From: Gemmatimonadota bacterium
GTDB taxonomy: Bacteria > Gemmatimonadota > Gemmatimonadetes > Longimicrobiales > Gaopeijiaceae
Direction of reading: 5' to 3'
Assembly (NCBI GenBank): GCA_026706635.1
Contig: JAPOYJ010000065.1
Location: 1 to 32,244 of the forward strand
Length of the DNA: 32,244 nt
The position numbers and the translations under genes are program-made. This document shows, piece after piece, positions 22,771-31,422 of the stretch. Every line of letters starts with the position of its first letter. Positions within the stretch are counted from its first letter, which is position 1. The notes under the pieces are model-generated. The model made no database searches and had not been told where the DNA came from. It saw nothing but the letters and a program-made list of their open reading frames with translations.

Positions 22771-25700
22771 GTGCGCACACTCTCCTGGCTCTTCGCCGCC
22801 CTGGTCTCGTCGCTCTCACTGCTTTCGGTGGGGTTTGTCGGCGCTTCGGGGCAGGGGCGGGGCGCTCCCCCTCCCAATGAGACGCATTGGGCGGCGCTGG
22901 CTTTGCCCGGGATCGACACGCCGACCGTCAGCCTGGGGCTGGCCGAGATTCCGGTGGCCCTCATTTCGCGGGCCTCTCCGCTCTCCCACGCCATGACCCA
23001 CGGCCCCCCTGCCGCGACGCTGGCACTCCCCGACTGGAACCGCGACCGGCTCCTGCGCTTTGGCACCCTGGGGCGCGTCATCGGCTACGCCTCGATCCCG
23101 GCGCCGAGCGGCCTCGCACCAACCGGCACCCAGCGTGCGGCCTCCCCTGGCCGCCTTCGCAACGACTTCGCCGACCTGGGCTTCTCGGTGCGCGGGACCG
23201 CACGGTTGGGGGGGGACTGGTCCTCCTTCCGCCCCTGCGACGAGGCGGTGCAGCTGACGTGCGGCGTCCCGCTGGTTCCCCGGATCACCCCGGACATCGT
23301 CTTCTCGGCAACCGCGGACGGAACCGTCGCCGACCGCATGGTGGTCGACGTCGACTACGAGCAGACCCGCAGCTTCGAGGGTGCCAACCGGATCAACGTC
23401 GCCTACCAGGGGCGGCCGGGGGAGGTGCTCCAGCGCCTCGAGATCGGCGATGTGAGCTTCGAGCTGCCCCCGTCGCGTTTCCTGCTCGAGGGAATTCCGG
23501 CGGGCGCCTTCGGCTTCCAGGGCGAAATGCAGATCGGTCCGGTCGCGGTCAGCTCCGTCTGGGCGCAGCAGGCCGGCGAGGTCACTACTCGTCGCTTTCG
23601 GCTGGGCGCCGCGGACGAGGGCGTGCTCCTGAGCGATACGATCGTGCTCGACGACGCCGACTATCTGGACGGGCAGTTCTTCTTCCTCCTCGATCCCGAG
23701 CGCATCCACGACTACCCGCACATCGACGTGCTGGCGCTCACCCCCTCCGACTCGGACGCACTCGACGCGCCGGGCGGCGGGCCGATCCAGCTCTACCGCT
23801 CCGAGATCGATCCGTATGCACAGCAGCAGGTCGAGGGGCACATCCTGGCCGACGCGATCGCCGTCCTCGGGGCCGACACCGTGGTGGAGTCGGCGTGGTT
23901 CCGGTACCTTCAGCCCGGACGCGACTACCTGGTGCACCCGAGCGGGCTCTGGGTAGCGCTGCGGTCTCCGCTCCTGGCCGACGAGATGCTGGCCGTCACC
24001 TACATCGCGGCCAGCGGCGACACCGTGGGGAGCTACAACCCCGAGGTGGTGTACAGCGAGGGTGGCCGCCCGACGCTTCGCCTCCTCAAGGCGTCGGCTG
24101 GCAGGCACCGGCCCGGACTACCCACCTGGCGGACGGAGATGCACCAGGTCTACCGCGTCTCCTCGGCCGGCGAGGTGGACCCTGCCTCGATCGAGCTCTC
24201 GATCTCCCTTGGCGAGGAGAGCGCCGGGCGCACCTTCGCGCGCCGCCCGAATGGCGAGACGGTGACCTATCTGCGCCTCTTCGGACTCGACGAGGAGTCG
24301 CCGCGCGACCTCCTGGACGCCTCGCACGTCTACCGTCCGGCGCTCGAGTCCTTCGAGGACCAGCCGCCCCTTCCCGGCAGCTTCATCGTCTTCCCGACGC
24401 TCGAGCCCTTCGCAATGCCAGCACCGCTCGGCAGCCTCGAAATCGACTCGCTGGAGGTCCAGCGCCTACTGGGCGAGAACCGCAACCACCGCATCTATCG
24501 GGCCGACGATCCCTACGAACGCGAGTACGGCGGGGTCTTCCGCCTCAACATCTCGTACGAGGCACGGGGCGATGGGGTGGTTTCGTCGCTGGCGCTCGGC
24601 GCGGTCGGAATTCGCGAGGGAAAGGAGCGGGTGACGCTCGACGACCGGCACCTGGTCCGAGGGGTCGACTACACCATCGAGTACGACATCGGCGTCATCA
24701 CGCTCCTGGACCCGGACGCCCTTCTGGCGGCTGGCGGGAAGCGGGAGCTGGAGGTGACGTGGGAGCAGAGGAGCTTCGTGCAGATCGCACCGTCGTCGGT
24801 CTTCGGGGTGAACGCGCACTACGACCTGGGCGACCATGGGGAGGTGAACGCCGTCGGCCTCTATCAGACGGAGGACCGGCTGGTTCGGCGGCCGCGCCTC
24901 GGTGTCGAGGCGAGCGCCGTGGGGTTGGGAATGGCGAGCGGCCGTCTGGCTTTCGATGTACCGGCGCTGACGCGACTCCTGGGAGCGATCGGGGGGGTCG
25001 GCGAGGACGAGCGCTCGTTGCTCAGCATCTCCGGCGAGGCGGGTATCTCGGTCCCGAACCCGAACACCCAGGGCACAGTCTATCTGGACGACTTCGACGC
25101 GGCCAACCAGCGTCCGATTTCATTGCAGAGCCCCCAATGGCGACTCGGCAGCCGCCCCGCCCATAGGCTCGGTGCGGAGGATGTGCTCCCGTCCGAGCTC
25201 TCGGCGGCGAATCTGGCCCGTGCGACGTGGCAGCACGTATGGATCGTCGAAGATCCAGGCGGGGACAGCCTGGGCATCTTCGAGGGGTTCCACCCCAGCA
25301 GCGACATCGACGAACAGATACGGATCACCGGCACCGCGGTCCGCGACCCGGGGCTCTTCGTGCGCTTCGAGCCCGACGGCGCTACGCAGGGCGCGGCCTG
25401 GTCGTCGCTCACCACGGTGCTGAGCACGTCGGGGACGGACCTTACCAAGAGCGACTTCATCGAGTTCTACGCTCGCGACAGTGCTCACCTGTCGCTGGTC
25501 ATGGACCTGGGCGTGGTGAGCGAGGACGCCTTCTTCGTCGACGCGACCGGCGCAACCGAGGGTATCAAGCGATCGGGGTCAGCCTGGGGCCAGGGGGTTC
25601 TCGACCAGGAGGCCAACCCGCGCCGGGGCGAGGTGTGGGGGACGGAGGCTGACGAGGTGGGCGTCTGGGCGGAGGCGTGCATCGCCGAGAGGGGGCGCGT

Positions 25701-28700
25701 CTACCAACTGGGCGACCCGAACGCGAACTGCACACGGGGAAACGGCCGCCTCGACAGCGAGGACCTCGACAATGACGGCAATCTGGACACCGTCGAGCGG
25801 TATCGGCGCTTTGTGGTGGAGCTGGACGGCTCTTCGCCCTTCGTTGTGAGGAACCGAGGCGAGACGGGCACCGAATTTCGGCTCTACCGGGTGCCGCTGC
25901 AGGACGCCTCGGCCACCGACGTGGGGCCCGCGGCCGGAGACGCGGATATGCGGGCGGTGCGGCACCTGCGGATCACCGTCGTCGGGAGGACTCCGGGGAC
26001 ATTGGTGCTCACCCGCATGGCGATCGTGGGGTCAACGTGGATCAGGCGGTCGGAGACGGGGGTCCTGCAAGGGATCGGGGGCGACACGACGACGGTCTCC
26101 GGCAGGGTGGAGGTGGGTCCGGTATCGCGCCTCACGGTCGGGGACGCCTACTCCTCGCCCCCTGGGGTGATCGAGCAGCTGGACGACCCCGGGGCCGCGC
26201 TCGCCGGGCAGGGAATCGAGTTCGGCGAGCGGTCGCTGGCGATCGCGTTCGAGGATGTGGCCGACGGCAACCGGGCGGAGGTATACAACCGCTTTACGCA
26301 GCGTCCGCGCGACTTCATGTCGTACCAGGAGGCGCGTCTCTGGGTCGTCGCGCCCGTTGGGGGGTTTGTCCCGGAACTCCCGGCCTACTTCTTCCTGAAG
26401 ATCGGCACCGACGACCAGAACTTCTACCTGTATCGCAAGCCACTGGAGGGGACCGAGACGCCAGGCATGGCCACCGCCGAGGAGTGGAGCCCGGAGGTCG
26501 TGATCTCCTTCGAGGAGTGGCTGAGGCTCCGGCGCGAAGCGGAGGTTCAACTGATCGCCCAACCTAGGCGGCCGGACGATCCGCCTCTGGTGATCTGGAG
26601 CGCCGACAGCGCCTACGCGATCTACATGCAGGACCGGGGACGGGCTCCGAATCTGGCGGCAGTGCGGGAGATCAGCGTTGGCGTGGCCAACCACACCAGG
26701 GGGACGATCACGGGAGAGGTGTGGGTGGACGAGCTGCGTCTGGCGAGGGGCATCCGCGACGCAGGGATCGTCTCGGCGTTCGACGCAGAGGTGCGGGGCG
26801 GCGAGTTCCTCTACGCACGGGCCTCGCTCCGGGACAGGAGCGGCTATTTCCGACAGCTGCACGCCACCCCGACCTTCCAGGACAACCGCAGGACGGACGC
26901 GCGAACCACACTTCAGCTCGGTCGCCTCGCCCCCGACGGGTGGGGGATGCAGCTCCCGCTCACGGTGACTTGGGAGCGCGAGGACCAGTCGCCTATCTTC
27001 CTGGGGCGGAGCGATGTGCGCGTCGACCGCCTGGAGGTGCGGCGGCCGGGGTACGAGCATGCCCGTGCCGATCTCGCCCTCTGGCGGTCGGGCGTGGCCG
27101 ACGAGGGACTCTGGGGAGCTGTGCTAGGTGGCCTGGACGTACGGGTGGGGGTGGGAAGCTCGTCACTAAGGACGATCACCACCGAGAGCGAGGGAAGCAC
27201 CGTGGATGGCTCGGTCGCATACGAGCTGCTGCCGGCTCGCCGCGACCTGACCCTCTTCCCCGGCGGGGTGGGCGACCTGATCCGCCGCGTCCTGCCGCGC
27301 GGAGTAGGCGAGAAGCTGGCGGGCGCGCGCCTGCAGTGGCTGCCCACCAGCGTCTCGTTGCGCGGCGGCTTCGCCGACCGCGAGCTCTCGACGTGGCGCT
27401 TCGACCGGATCGTTGCCACCGACGCGGACACTGCCGTCCGCGCGACCGAGGCGCCGCGCAGAGATGCAGCCCTCTCGGTGCAGGTCGTCGCAAATCCGCT
27501 TCCCTCGCTGACGGCCGAGGGCGAGATGCTGAGCGGTCGCGATCTCCTCGGGGTTGAGGAGCTGGCCGACGACGAAGGGAGCCGCCGACTCCTCGACTCG
27601 GAGCGCAGGAGGGTGGCCGGTGTCGATCTGGGGTGGGAGACGGACCGCCGTCTGCGGACGCGGGTCGTCTTCGAGCCCAGCGTCGCCGAGTGGACGAAGA
27701 CTAGGTTCGAGATGTCGACGGTCTACCGGTCTGAGCGCAACTCGGATCTGATCGAGGTGCGCGACACCGCGCTGACGCTGCTCCGCAACGTCAACGGGCA
27801 TAAGAGGATCGTGGCGACGCTCGCGATCGACCCGGCCGGGGCTGTAGCCGAGCGCGAAGAGCGCAGCTGGGTGGGCGTCCTGGCCCGGGGCCTCGAGGTT
27901 CTCTCACTCAGCTACGAGAGCGGACTCATTTCGCGCTTCGAGCGCGAAGCGGTCGACCCGGGCTTCGTCTATGAGATCGGGTGGGGTGGCCGCGACGATT
28001 TTCTCCTCATCGAAGGCGACTCGGCCTCGACGCTGCACGACCGGGAGCTCGTCCGGATCGGCGGAGGGCTGCGACTCCCCAGCGCTGCATCGATCTCCGT
28101 CGGCTACGAGCACAGCCGCGACCAGAAGCTGGACTCTCGCTCCGATCGCCAGGACCGACGCGAGGTGTGGCCGGATCTGACGCTGTCGATATCCAACGCA
28201 GCTCCTCCGCTCCTCTCCGGCTTCCTGCGCTCCCTGACGCTTCGGGCGGGGTACCGTCGCGAGTGGCGCTCCTCGATCTTCGGCGAGGGCGCCCGCCAGA
28301 ACCGCCGCCGGGAGGAGCGCGCCACGCCGCTCCTCCTGGTCCTCCGGCTCCCCCGGGGCGCTTCAGTCACCTACAGGGGCCGCTTCGACACGAGCGAAAC
28401 CACGGATCCGACCGGAAACACCAACAGCGAGCGCACCGCGCACTCGCTCTCGGCATCGGCTTCGATGCCGTCCCCAATCGCGGCACTCAGCCGCCGCGGG
28501 GCCCCGATGCGCGTTGCGCTGGGCCTCGCCTACCGCGACGAGCTCCGTTGCCGAATCCAGAGCGAGGCGGGCGAGTGTGCTCCCTTCGTCGACCGCTTCC
28601 TCCGCGAGGCCTCCGTCACCGTATCCTCCCAGCTGCGCGACCACGGTATCGGTGCGCGCCTCCAAATCGTCGACCAGCGCTCCTTCGTGGGCCGGCAGGC

Positions 28701-28779
28701 CGGAGTGACCCGCTTCCAGCTCGAAATTTTCGGCGAGTTCCTGCTCACCCCCGACCTGCTCTCGGCACGCTCCCCGTAG
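22771..28779 (+). CDS. sprA: SprA-family type IX secretion translocon protein (Sov/SprA homologue)
   Basis: The frame is open from 22522, but bases up to 22745 are repeats. The GTG at 22771 begins a signal peptide (RTLSWLFAALVSSLSLLSVGFVGASGQ), giving 2002 residues. SprA hallmarks are visible. The N-terminal SprA domain near residues 195-265 has FEGANRINVAYQGRPGE and LQRLEIGDVSFELPPSRFL, then FGFQGEMQIGPVAVSSVWAQQ. Near residues 750-790, SISGEAGISVPNPN and TVYLDDFDAANQRPISLQ match the plug-associated DDFE region. The C-terminal half is beta-barrel-like strands to the end. In Bacteroidota, SprA is the giant 36-strand outer-membrane pore through which type IX cargo passes; those proteins are usually about 2400 residues, so this is a shorter form. 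No other type IX gene is in the window. It is divergent from lptF and flanked on both sides by the same repeat block. Confidence 0.85.
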   Translation: MRTLSWLFAALVSSLSLLSVGFVGASGQGRGAPPPNETHWAALALPGIDTPTVSLGLAEIPVALISRASPLSHAMTHGPPAATLALPDWNRDRLLRFGTLGRVIGYASIPAPSGLAPTGTQRAASPGRLRNDFADLGFSVRGTARLGGDWSSFRPCDEAVQLTCGVPLVPRITPDIVFSATADGTVADRMVVDVDYEQTRSFEGANRINVAYQGRPGEVLQRLEIGDVSFELPPSRFLLEGIPAGAFGFQGEMQIGPVAVSSVWAQQAGEVTTRRFRLGAADEGVLLSDTIVLDDADYLDGQFFFLLDPERIHDYPHIDVLALTPSDSDALDAPGGGPIQLYRSEIDPYAQQQVEGHILADAIAVLGADTVVESAWFRYLQPGRDYLVHPSGLWVALRSPLLADEMLAVTYIAASGDTVGSYNPEVVYSEGGRPTLRLLKASAGRHRPGLPTWRTEMHQVYRVSSAGEVDPASIELSISLGEESAGRTFARRPNGETVTYLRLFGLDEESPRDLLDASHVYRPALESFEDQPPLPGSFIVFPTLEPFAMPAPLGSLEIDSLEVQRLLGENRNHRIYRADDPYEREYGGVFRLNISYEARGDGVVSSLALGAVGIREGKERVTLDDRHLVRGVDYTIEYDIGVITLLDPDALLAAGGKRELEVTWEQRSFVQIAPSSVFGVNAHYDLGDHGEVNAVGLYQTEDRLVRRPRLGVEASAVGLGMASGRLAFDVPALTRLLGAIGGVGEDERSLLSISGEAGISVPNPNTQGTVYLDDFDAANQRPISLQSPQWRLGSRPAHRLGAEDVLPSELSAANLARATWQHVWIVEDPGGDSLGIFEGFHPSSDIDEQIRITGTAVRDPGLFVRFEPDGATQGAAWSSLTTVLSTSGTDLTKSDFIEFYARDSAHLSLVMDLGVVSEDAFFVDATGATEGIKRSGSAWGQGVLDQEANPRRGEVWGTEADEVGVWAEACIAERGRVYQLGDPNANCTRGNGRLDSEDLDNDGNLDTVERYRRFVVELDGSSPFVVRNRGETGTEFRLYRVPLQDASATDVGPAAGDADMRAVRHLRITVVGRTPGTLVLTRMAIVGSTWIRRSETGVLQGIGGDTTTVSGRVEVGPVSRLTVGDAYSSPPGVIEQLDDPGAALAGQGIEFGERSLAIAFEDVADGNRAEVYNRFTQRPRDFMSYQEARLWVVAPVGGFVPELPAYFFLKIGTDDQNFYLYRKPLEGTETPGMATAEEWSPEVVISFEEWLRLRREAEVQLIAQPRRPDDPPLVIWSADSAYAIYMQDRGRAPNLAAVREISVGVANHTRGTITGEVWVDELRLARGIRDAGIVSAFDAEVRGGEFLYARASLRDRSGYFRQLHATPTFQDNRRTDARTTLQLGRLAPDGWGMQLPLTVTWEREDQSPIFLGRSDVRVDRLEVRRPGYEHARADLALWRSGVADEGLWGAVLGGLDVRVGVGSSSLRTITTESEGSTVDGSVAYELLPARRDLTLFPGGVGDLIRRVLPRGVGEKLAGARLQWLPTSVSLRGGFADRELSTWRFDRIVATDADTAVRATEAPRRDAALSVQVVANPLPSLTAEGEMLSGRDLLGVEELADDEGSRRLLDSERRRVAGVDLGWETDRRLRTRVVFEPSVAEWTKTRFEMSTVYRSERNSDLIEVRDTALTLLRNVNGHKRIVATLAIDPAGAVAEREERSWVGVLARGLEVLSLSYESGLISRFEREAVDPGFVYEIGWGGRDDFLLIEGDSASTLHDRELVRIGGGLRLPSAASISVGYEHSRDQKLDSRSDRQDRREVWPDLTLSISNAAPPLLSGFLRSLTLRAGYRREWRSSIFGEGARQNRRREERATPLLLVLRLPRGASVTYRGRFDTSETTDPTGNTNSERTAHSLSASASMPSPIAALSRRGAPMRVALGLAYRDELRCRIQSEAGECAPFVDRFLREASVTVSSQLRDHGIGARLQIVDQRSFVGRQAGVTRFQLEIFGEFLLTPDLLSARSP

Positions 28780-28783
28780 CCTA

Positions 28784-28878
28784 CAGCCCGTGGATAATCT
28801 CGCGCGAGCACCGAGAGCGGCGAAGCGCTGGCGGTCCGTGGCCCGGACGAGCACCGAGACCGGCGAAGCGCCGGGCTG
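28784..28878 (+). repeat. Two-unit dispersed repeat downstream of sprA
   Basis: The block starts 5 bases after the sprA stop. It is bounded by a 7-bp inverted repeat, CAGCCCG (28784-28790) and CGGGCTG (28872-28878). Inside are the two GAGCACCGAGA...GCGAAGCGC units also found at 22571-22664; the second unit lacks a few bases after GTCCGTGG. It could act as a terminator for sprA. Confidence 0.8.
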
Positions 28879-28881
28879 ACA

Positions 28882-28961
28882 TGTGGTTGGAGTTTCGCAT
28901 CTTGTTGCGGTGAATGTGGTTGCATGTTCGACAGCCCGGTTTCCCGCTGAATGATTCCCGC
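28882..28961 (-). other. Candidate attachment/arm-site region downstream of integrase 2
   Basis: On the minus strand, just after the integrase stop, GCGGGAA (complement 28955-28961) and AGCGGGAA (complement 28941-28948) lie 14 bases apart, followed by AACCGGG. This parallels the motif after integrase 1. Further on are two direct copies of TGTGGTTG on the plus strand (28882-28889 and 28915-28922). No crossover point can be assigned. Confidence 0.35.
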
Positions 28962-28972
28962 CGGTCTCGATT

Positions 28973-30133
28973 TCAGCCGCGAGCCCGGCGGCGGTCTTCC
29001 AGAGCCTTCCGAAGCTGTCCCTCGTCGGCTCTCTGATAGCACCGAAGCACCGTCTTGGCCGTCTTCCAGCCGCCGAGTTGGCAGAGCACCTTCAACGGCT
29101 GGTCCATCAGGTCGGAGGCGAACTTGCGCCGCAGCGAGTGCCAGCCCCGTCCGGGCTTCGGCTCCAGTCCCGCGAGCCGCTCGGCCCTGTCCCACCATCC
29201 CTGCGCCAACGCGGCACCCATGCAGGCCGACGGATTCCGGGGTGCGGGCATGATCGGGGCATCCCCAGCAGCGGGATTCCAACTCCGCGCCTCCTTCAAG
29301 GCATCCAAGGCCTCGTCCGTGACCGGCGTGATGTGCTGGTAACCCGACTTGTCGTGTTCGGCGCGCCAGACGATGGCCCCGCCCTCGAAATCGATGTCCT
29401 GCCACCGAAGCTGGCGGATGGCACCGACCCGGTGGCCCGTTTCGTGCGCGAGCACGAGCGCGACATGGAACCGCCAGTCCACCCGCCGCGACACCTTCAG
29501 GAGCGCCCCGTACTCCTCTTCTTGGAGCACCACCCGGTTCGGGTTCTTCTCGCGCGGCGTCCTGAGCCCCCTGAGCGGGTTCCGGTCGAGCAGCAACCGG
29601 CCCCGCTCGTCGCGGGACTTCGCCGCCCAGTTGAGGACGGCGATCAGGAACTTCAAGTCGTATTCGACCGTCCGGTCCGCCACCGGCCTGCCACTCGGCC
29701 CGATCCTGCCAGCGCGACGCTCCCGGATGAATCGGTCCCAGTCCCTCTGAGACAGGGTCGCCGGGTCGCGGGACAGTCCGAAGAGGTCGAGGAACATCCG
29801 CATCGACGTTCGGTCGTGCTGCCGCGTGTGAGCGCCCTTGGCGGGCGTCACCTCCTGACCGTAGATGTCAAAGAGCCGCTCCAGAGTGAGCGGCTCGGGC
29901 TTGGCTTCCGCCCCGCCCCCGATCTCCGGGCCGGCGAACCCGGCGGCGAATTCGTCCGCCTGCCGCTTCGCGCGCCGCCAGTCACGGTGCTTGAGGGACC
30001 GGGTGAGCCTGCGCCCGTTCTCCCGCCACTCGATCTGGAACATGCCGGTCTTCGGGTCCGGGAAGATCCTGACCCGGTTCCGGCCCCATTCGCCAGCGCC
30101 GTACGAGCGCCGACTTCGTTTCGTGCGTGCCAT
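28973..30133 (-). CDS. int: Tyrosine recombinase/integrase (integrase 2, paralogue of integrase 1)
   Basis: The ATG with complement 30131-30133 gives 386 residues starting MARTKRSRRSYGAGEWGRN, collinear with integrase 1. By eye most positions in the N-terminal 60 residues and around the active site are identical. The catalytic residues are complete: Arg235 (ETGHRVGAIRQLRW), Lys262, His332/Arg335 (HSLRRKF), Trp356 (LGGWKT) and Tyr366 (RCYQRAD). Divergence is concentrated in residues 65-125 and 245-315. GAGAGGAA before the start can act as ribosome-binding site. No transfer genes are seen on this side within the window, and the excisionase-like gene that precedes integrase 1 is reduced to a fragment here. 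So this may be the last active gene of a decayed or very small element, although the enzyme itself looks functional. Confidence 0.92.
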   Translation of the reverse strand: MARTKRSRRSYGAGEWGRNRVRIFPDPKTGMFQIEWRENGRRLTRSLKHRDWRRAKRQADEFAAGFAGPEIGGGAEAKPEPLTLERLFDIYGQEVTPAKGAHTRQHDRTSMRMFLDLFGLSRDPATLSQRDWDRFIRERRAGRIGPSGRPVADRTVEYDLKFLIAVLNWAAKSRDERGRLLLDRNPLRGLRTPREKNPNRVVLQEEEYGALLKVSRRVDWRFHVALVLAHETGHRVGAIRQLRWQDIDFEGGAIVWRAEHDKSGYQHITPVTDEALDALKEARSWNPAAGDAPIMPAPRNPSACMGAALAQGWWDRAERLAGLEPKPGRGWHSLRRKFASDLMDQPLKVLCQLGGWKTAKTVLRCYQRADEGQLRKALEDRRRARG

Positions 30134-30173
30134 CGTTCGATTCCTCTCGATAGACGGACTGCACGATCTGCGC
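30117..30173 (-). pseudogene. Remnant of the excisionase-like gene before integrase 2
   Basis: In the frame that overlaps the integrase start, the peptide AQIVQSVYREESNDGTHET is readable. It matches the C-terminus AQIVQSIIEKGIEDGTHET of the excisionase-like protein before integrase 1, including the overlap geometry. In copy 1 a stop follows directly; here the frame runs on (GAA ACG AAG). Upstream of this tail the similarity ends and no helix-turn-helix is found. Only the 3' end of the gene survived. Confidence 0.7.
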
Positions 30174-30406
30174 GAACCAAGTATCGCGGAGGGAGGGCTT
30201 CTCCGCCAGTGTCTCCCACGCTCGTACCCAAGGGACCCCACCGATGCGCGCACGGATCGCGGGCGACGGGAACATGCGGGGCCTCGAACGGTATCATAGG
30301 CAGAACCCTCGGGCCGTTGGTTCCTACGCTTCAAGCGACCGGGATGGCCCGGCAGAAAGAGCAGAACCGAATGTCAGGCGGAACCCTGGACGAAAGGGCG
30401 AGGACC

Positions 30407-31048
30407 GTGAAGAAGCTGCTTGGACTTGCAACCGCCGTCGTGGTGTTCGCGTGCGGAGATACCGAACCGGAGAACCAAGCGCCGGTCGCCGTCGGCGACA
30501 TTCCACCCGTCACCCTGACGGAAGAGGACGTTTTCACGGAGACGGTATCGGCGTTCTTCTCCGACCCGGACGGTGACGAGCTCGCCTACTCGGCGAAGTC
30601 GTCGGCCGCAAGCGTGGTGACCCCCTCGATGTCGAACGACACGATCATGGTGAAGGCGATGGCTGCCGGAACGGCGATGATCACCGTCACGGCGACCGAC
30701 CCCGGCGGGCTGTCGGCCAGCCAGACCGCCGATTTCACGGTAGAGAGGACCAACCGGGCGCCCGTGCTGAACCTGCCCATCAACGACATGACCATCGTGG
30801 AAGACGGCGAGACCGATTTCCTTCTCTCGTACCACTTCTATGATCCGGACCGTGACGACCTCACCTATGCGGCGATTTCATCGGACGCCGATGTGGTGTC
30901 GGTCGCGATCGACACTTGGAGCATCGTGATCACCGCAGTCGCCGTGGGGACGGCGGAAATCGAGGCCACAGCCACCGACACGGGCGGTCTGTCCGCCTCG
31001 GACACGTTCACGGTGACGGTCGTCAAGGACGACGGGGACAAGGAGTAG
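30407..31048 (+). CDS. Lipoprotein with two cadherin/Ig-like repeats
   Basis: The GTG at 30407, after GCGAGGA, gives 213 residues beginning VKKLLGLATAVVVFAC, a textbook lipoprotein signal with lipidated Cys16. In-frame ATGs at 30344 and 30371 would add a poorly fitting N-terminal extension. Two tandem domains of about 90 residues follow, at roughly 22-112 and 115-205. Each starts N(Q/R)APV, carries a DPD(G/R)D(E/D)L calcium-binding-like turn (FFSDPDGDELAYSA; FYDPDRDDLTYAA) and ends ATD(P/T)GGLSAS followed by a closing strand. These resemble cadherin-like or BIG-type surface domains used in adhesion or matrix binding. The gene is divergent from integrase 2, so it may be cargo of that element. 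Specific function is unknown. Confidence 0.8.
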   Translation: MKKLLGLATAVVVFACGDTEPENQAPVAVGDIPPVTLTEEDVFTETVSAFFSDPDGDELAYSAKSSAASVVTPSMSNDTIMVKAMAAGTAMITVTATDPGGLSASQTADFTVERTNRAPVLNLPINDMTIVEDGETDFLLSYHFYDPDRDDLTYAAISSDADVVSVAIDTWSIVITAVAVGTAEIEATATDTGGLSASDTFTVTVVKDDGDKE

Positions 31049-31289
31049 GAAGCTACGCCATGAGCCAGTCAGTCTTCCCCGTTTTCGCGTCACGGGCTAC
31101 GATTGAAGTGCTGTTTTCGAGGCGGTGCTCGGAATCGACGCGGGAGGTCGATCCAAGACCCGGAATGGACGGGTCGGTGTCCGGATGAAGCCGCACATGT
31201 GCAACAGACCCGATGTGCGCGGAATCGCCGTTCGGACGTGCAGGTCTCCGGCTACGCAAGTCGTTGTCCAGCTTGCGTTTGCGCCACGA

Positions 31290-31324
31290 CCTCCGGGGCG
31301 GCGATGCCGCGCGGGAAACGGAGG
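31290..31324. repeat. Nested hairpin
   Basis: CCTCCG (31290-31295) pairs with CGGAGG (31319-31324). Inside it GCGGC (31298-31302) pairs with GCCGC (31306-31310) around the loop GAT. It lies immediately before the first 93-nt structure. Confidence 0.5.
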
Positions 31325-31329
31325 CCGTG

Positions 31330-31422
31330 CCCGTAGCGACCCACCCTTTTCGATGCCTGTTGTGGCATCGAGCGGGGTTGGGATGTGCATTGCATCCCAC
31401 CCCCGCAGCGGGTCGCTACGGG
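31330..31422. other. 93-nt three-way-junction-like structure 1
   Basis: The outer arms CCCGTAGCGACCC (31330-31342) and GGGTCGCTACGGG (31410-31422) are perfect 13-base complements. Inside are two hairpins. TCGATGCC/GGCATCGA (31350-31357 / 31364-31371) closes a 6-base loop. TGGGATG/CATCCCA (31379-31385 / 31393-31399) is extended by GGGG/CCCC with a one-base bulge. The result is a compact three-way junction that could form in RNA or extruded DNA on either strand. Confidence 0.55.

Noticed and set aside
31030-31085. Intrinsic terminator after the cadherin-like lipoprotein gene
   Set aside because: ACGGGGA and TCCCCGT followed by TTTT are complementary but about 36 bases apart, too loose for a convincing terminator hairpin.
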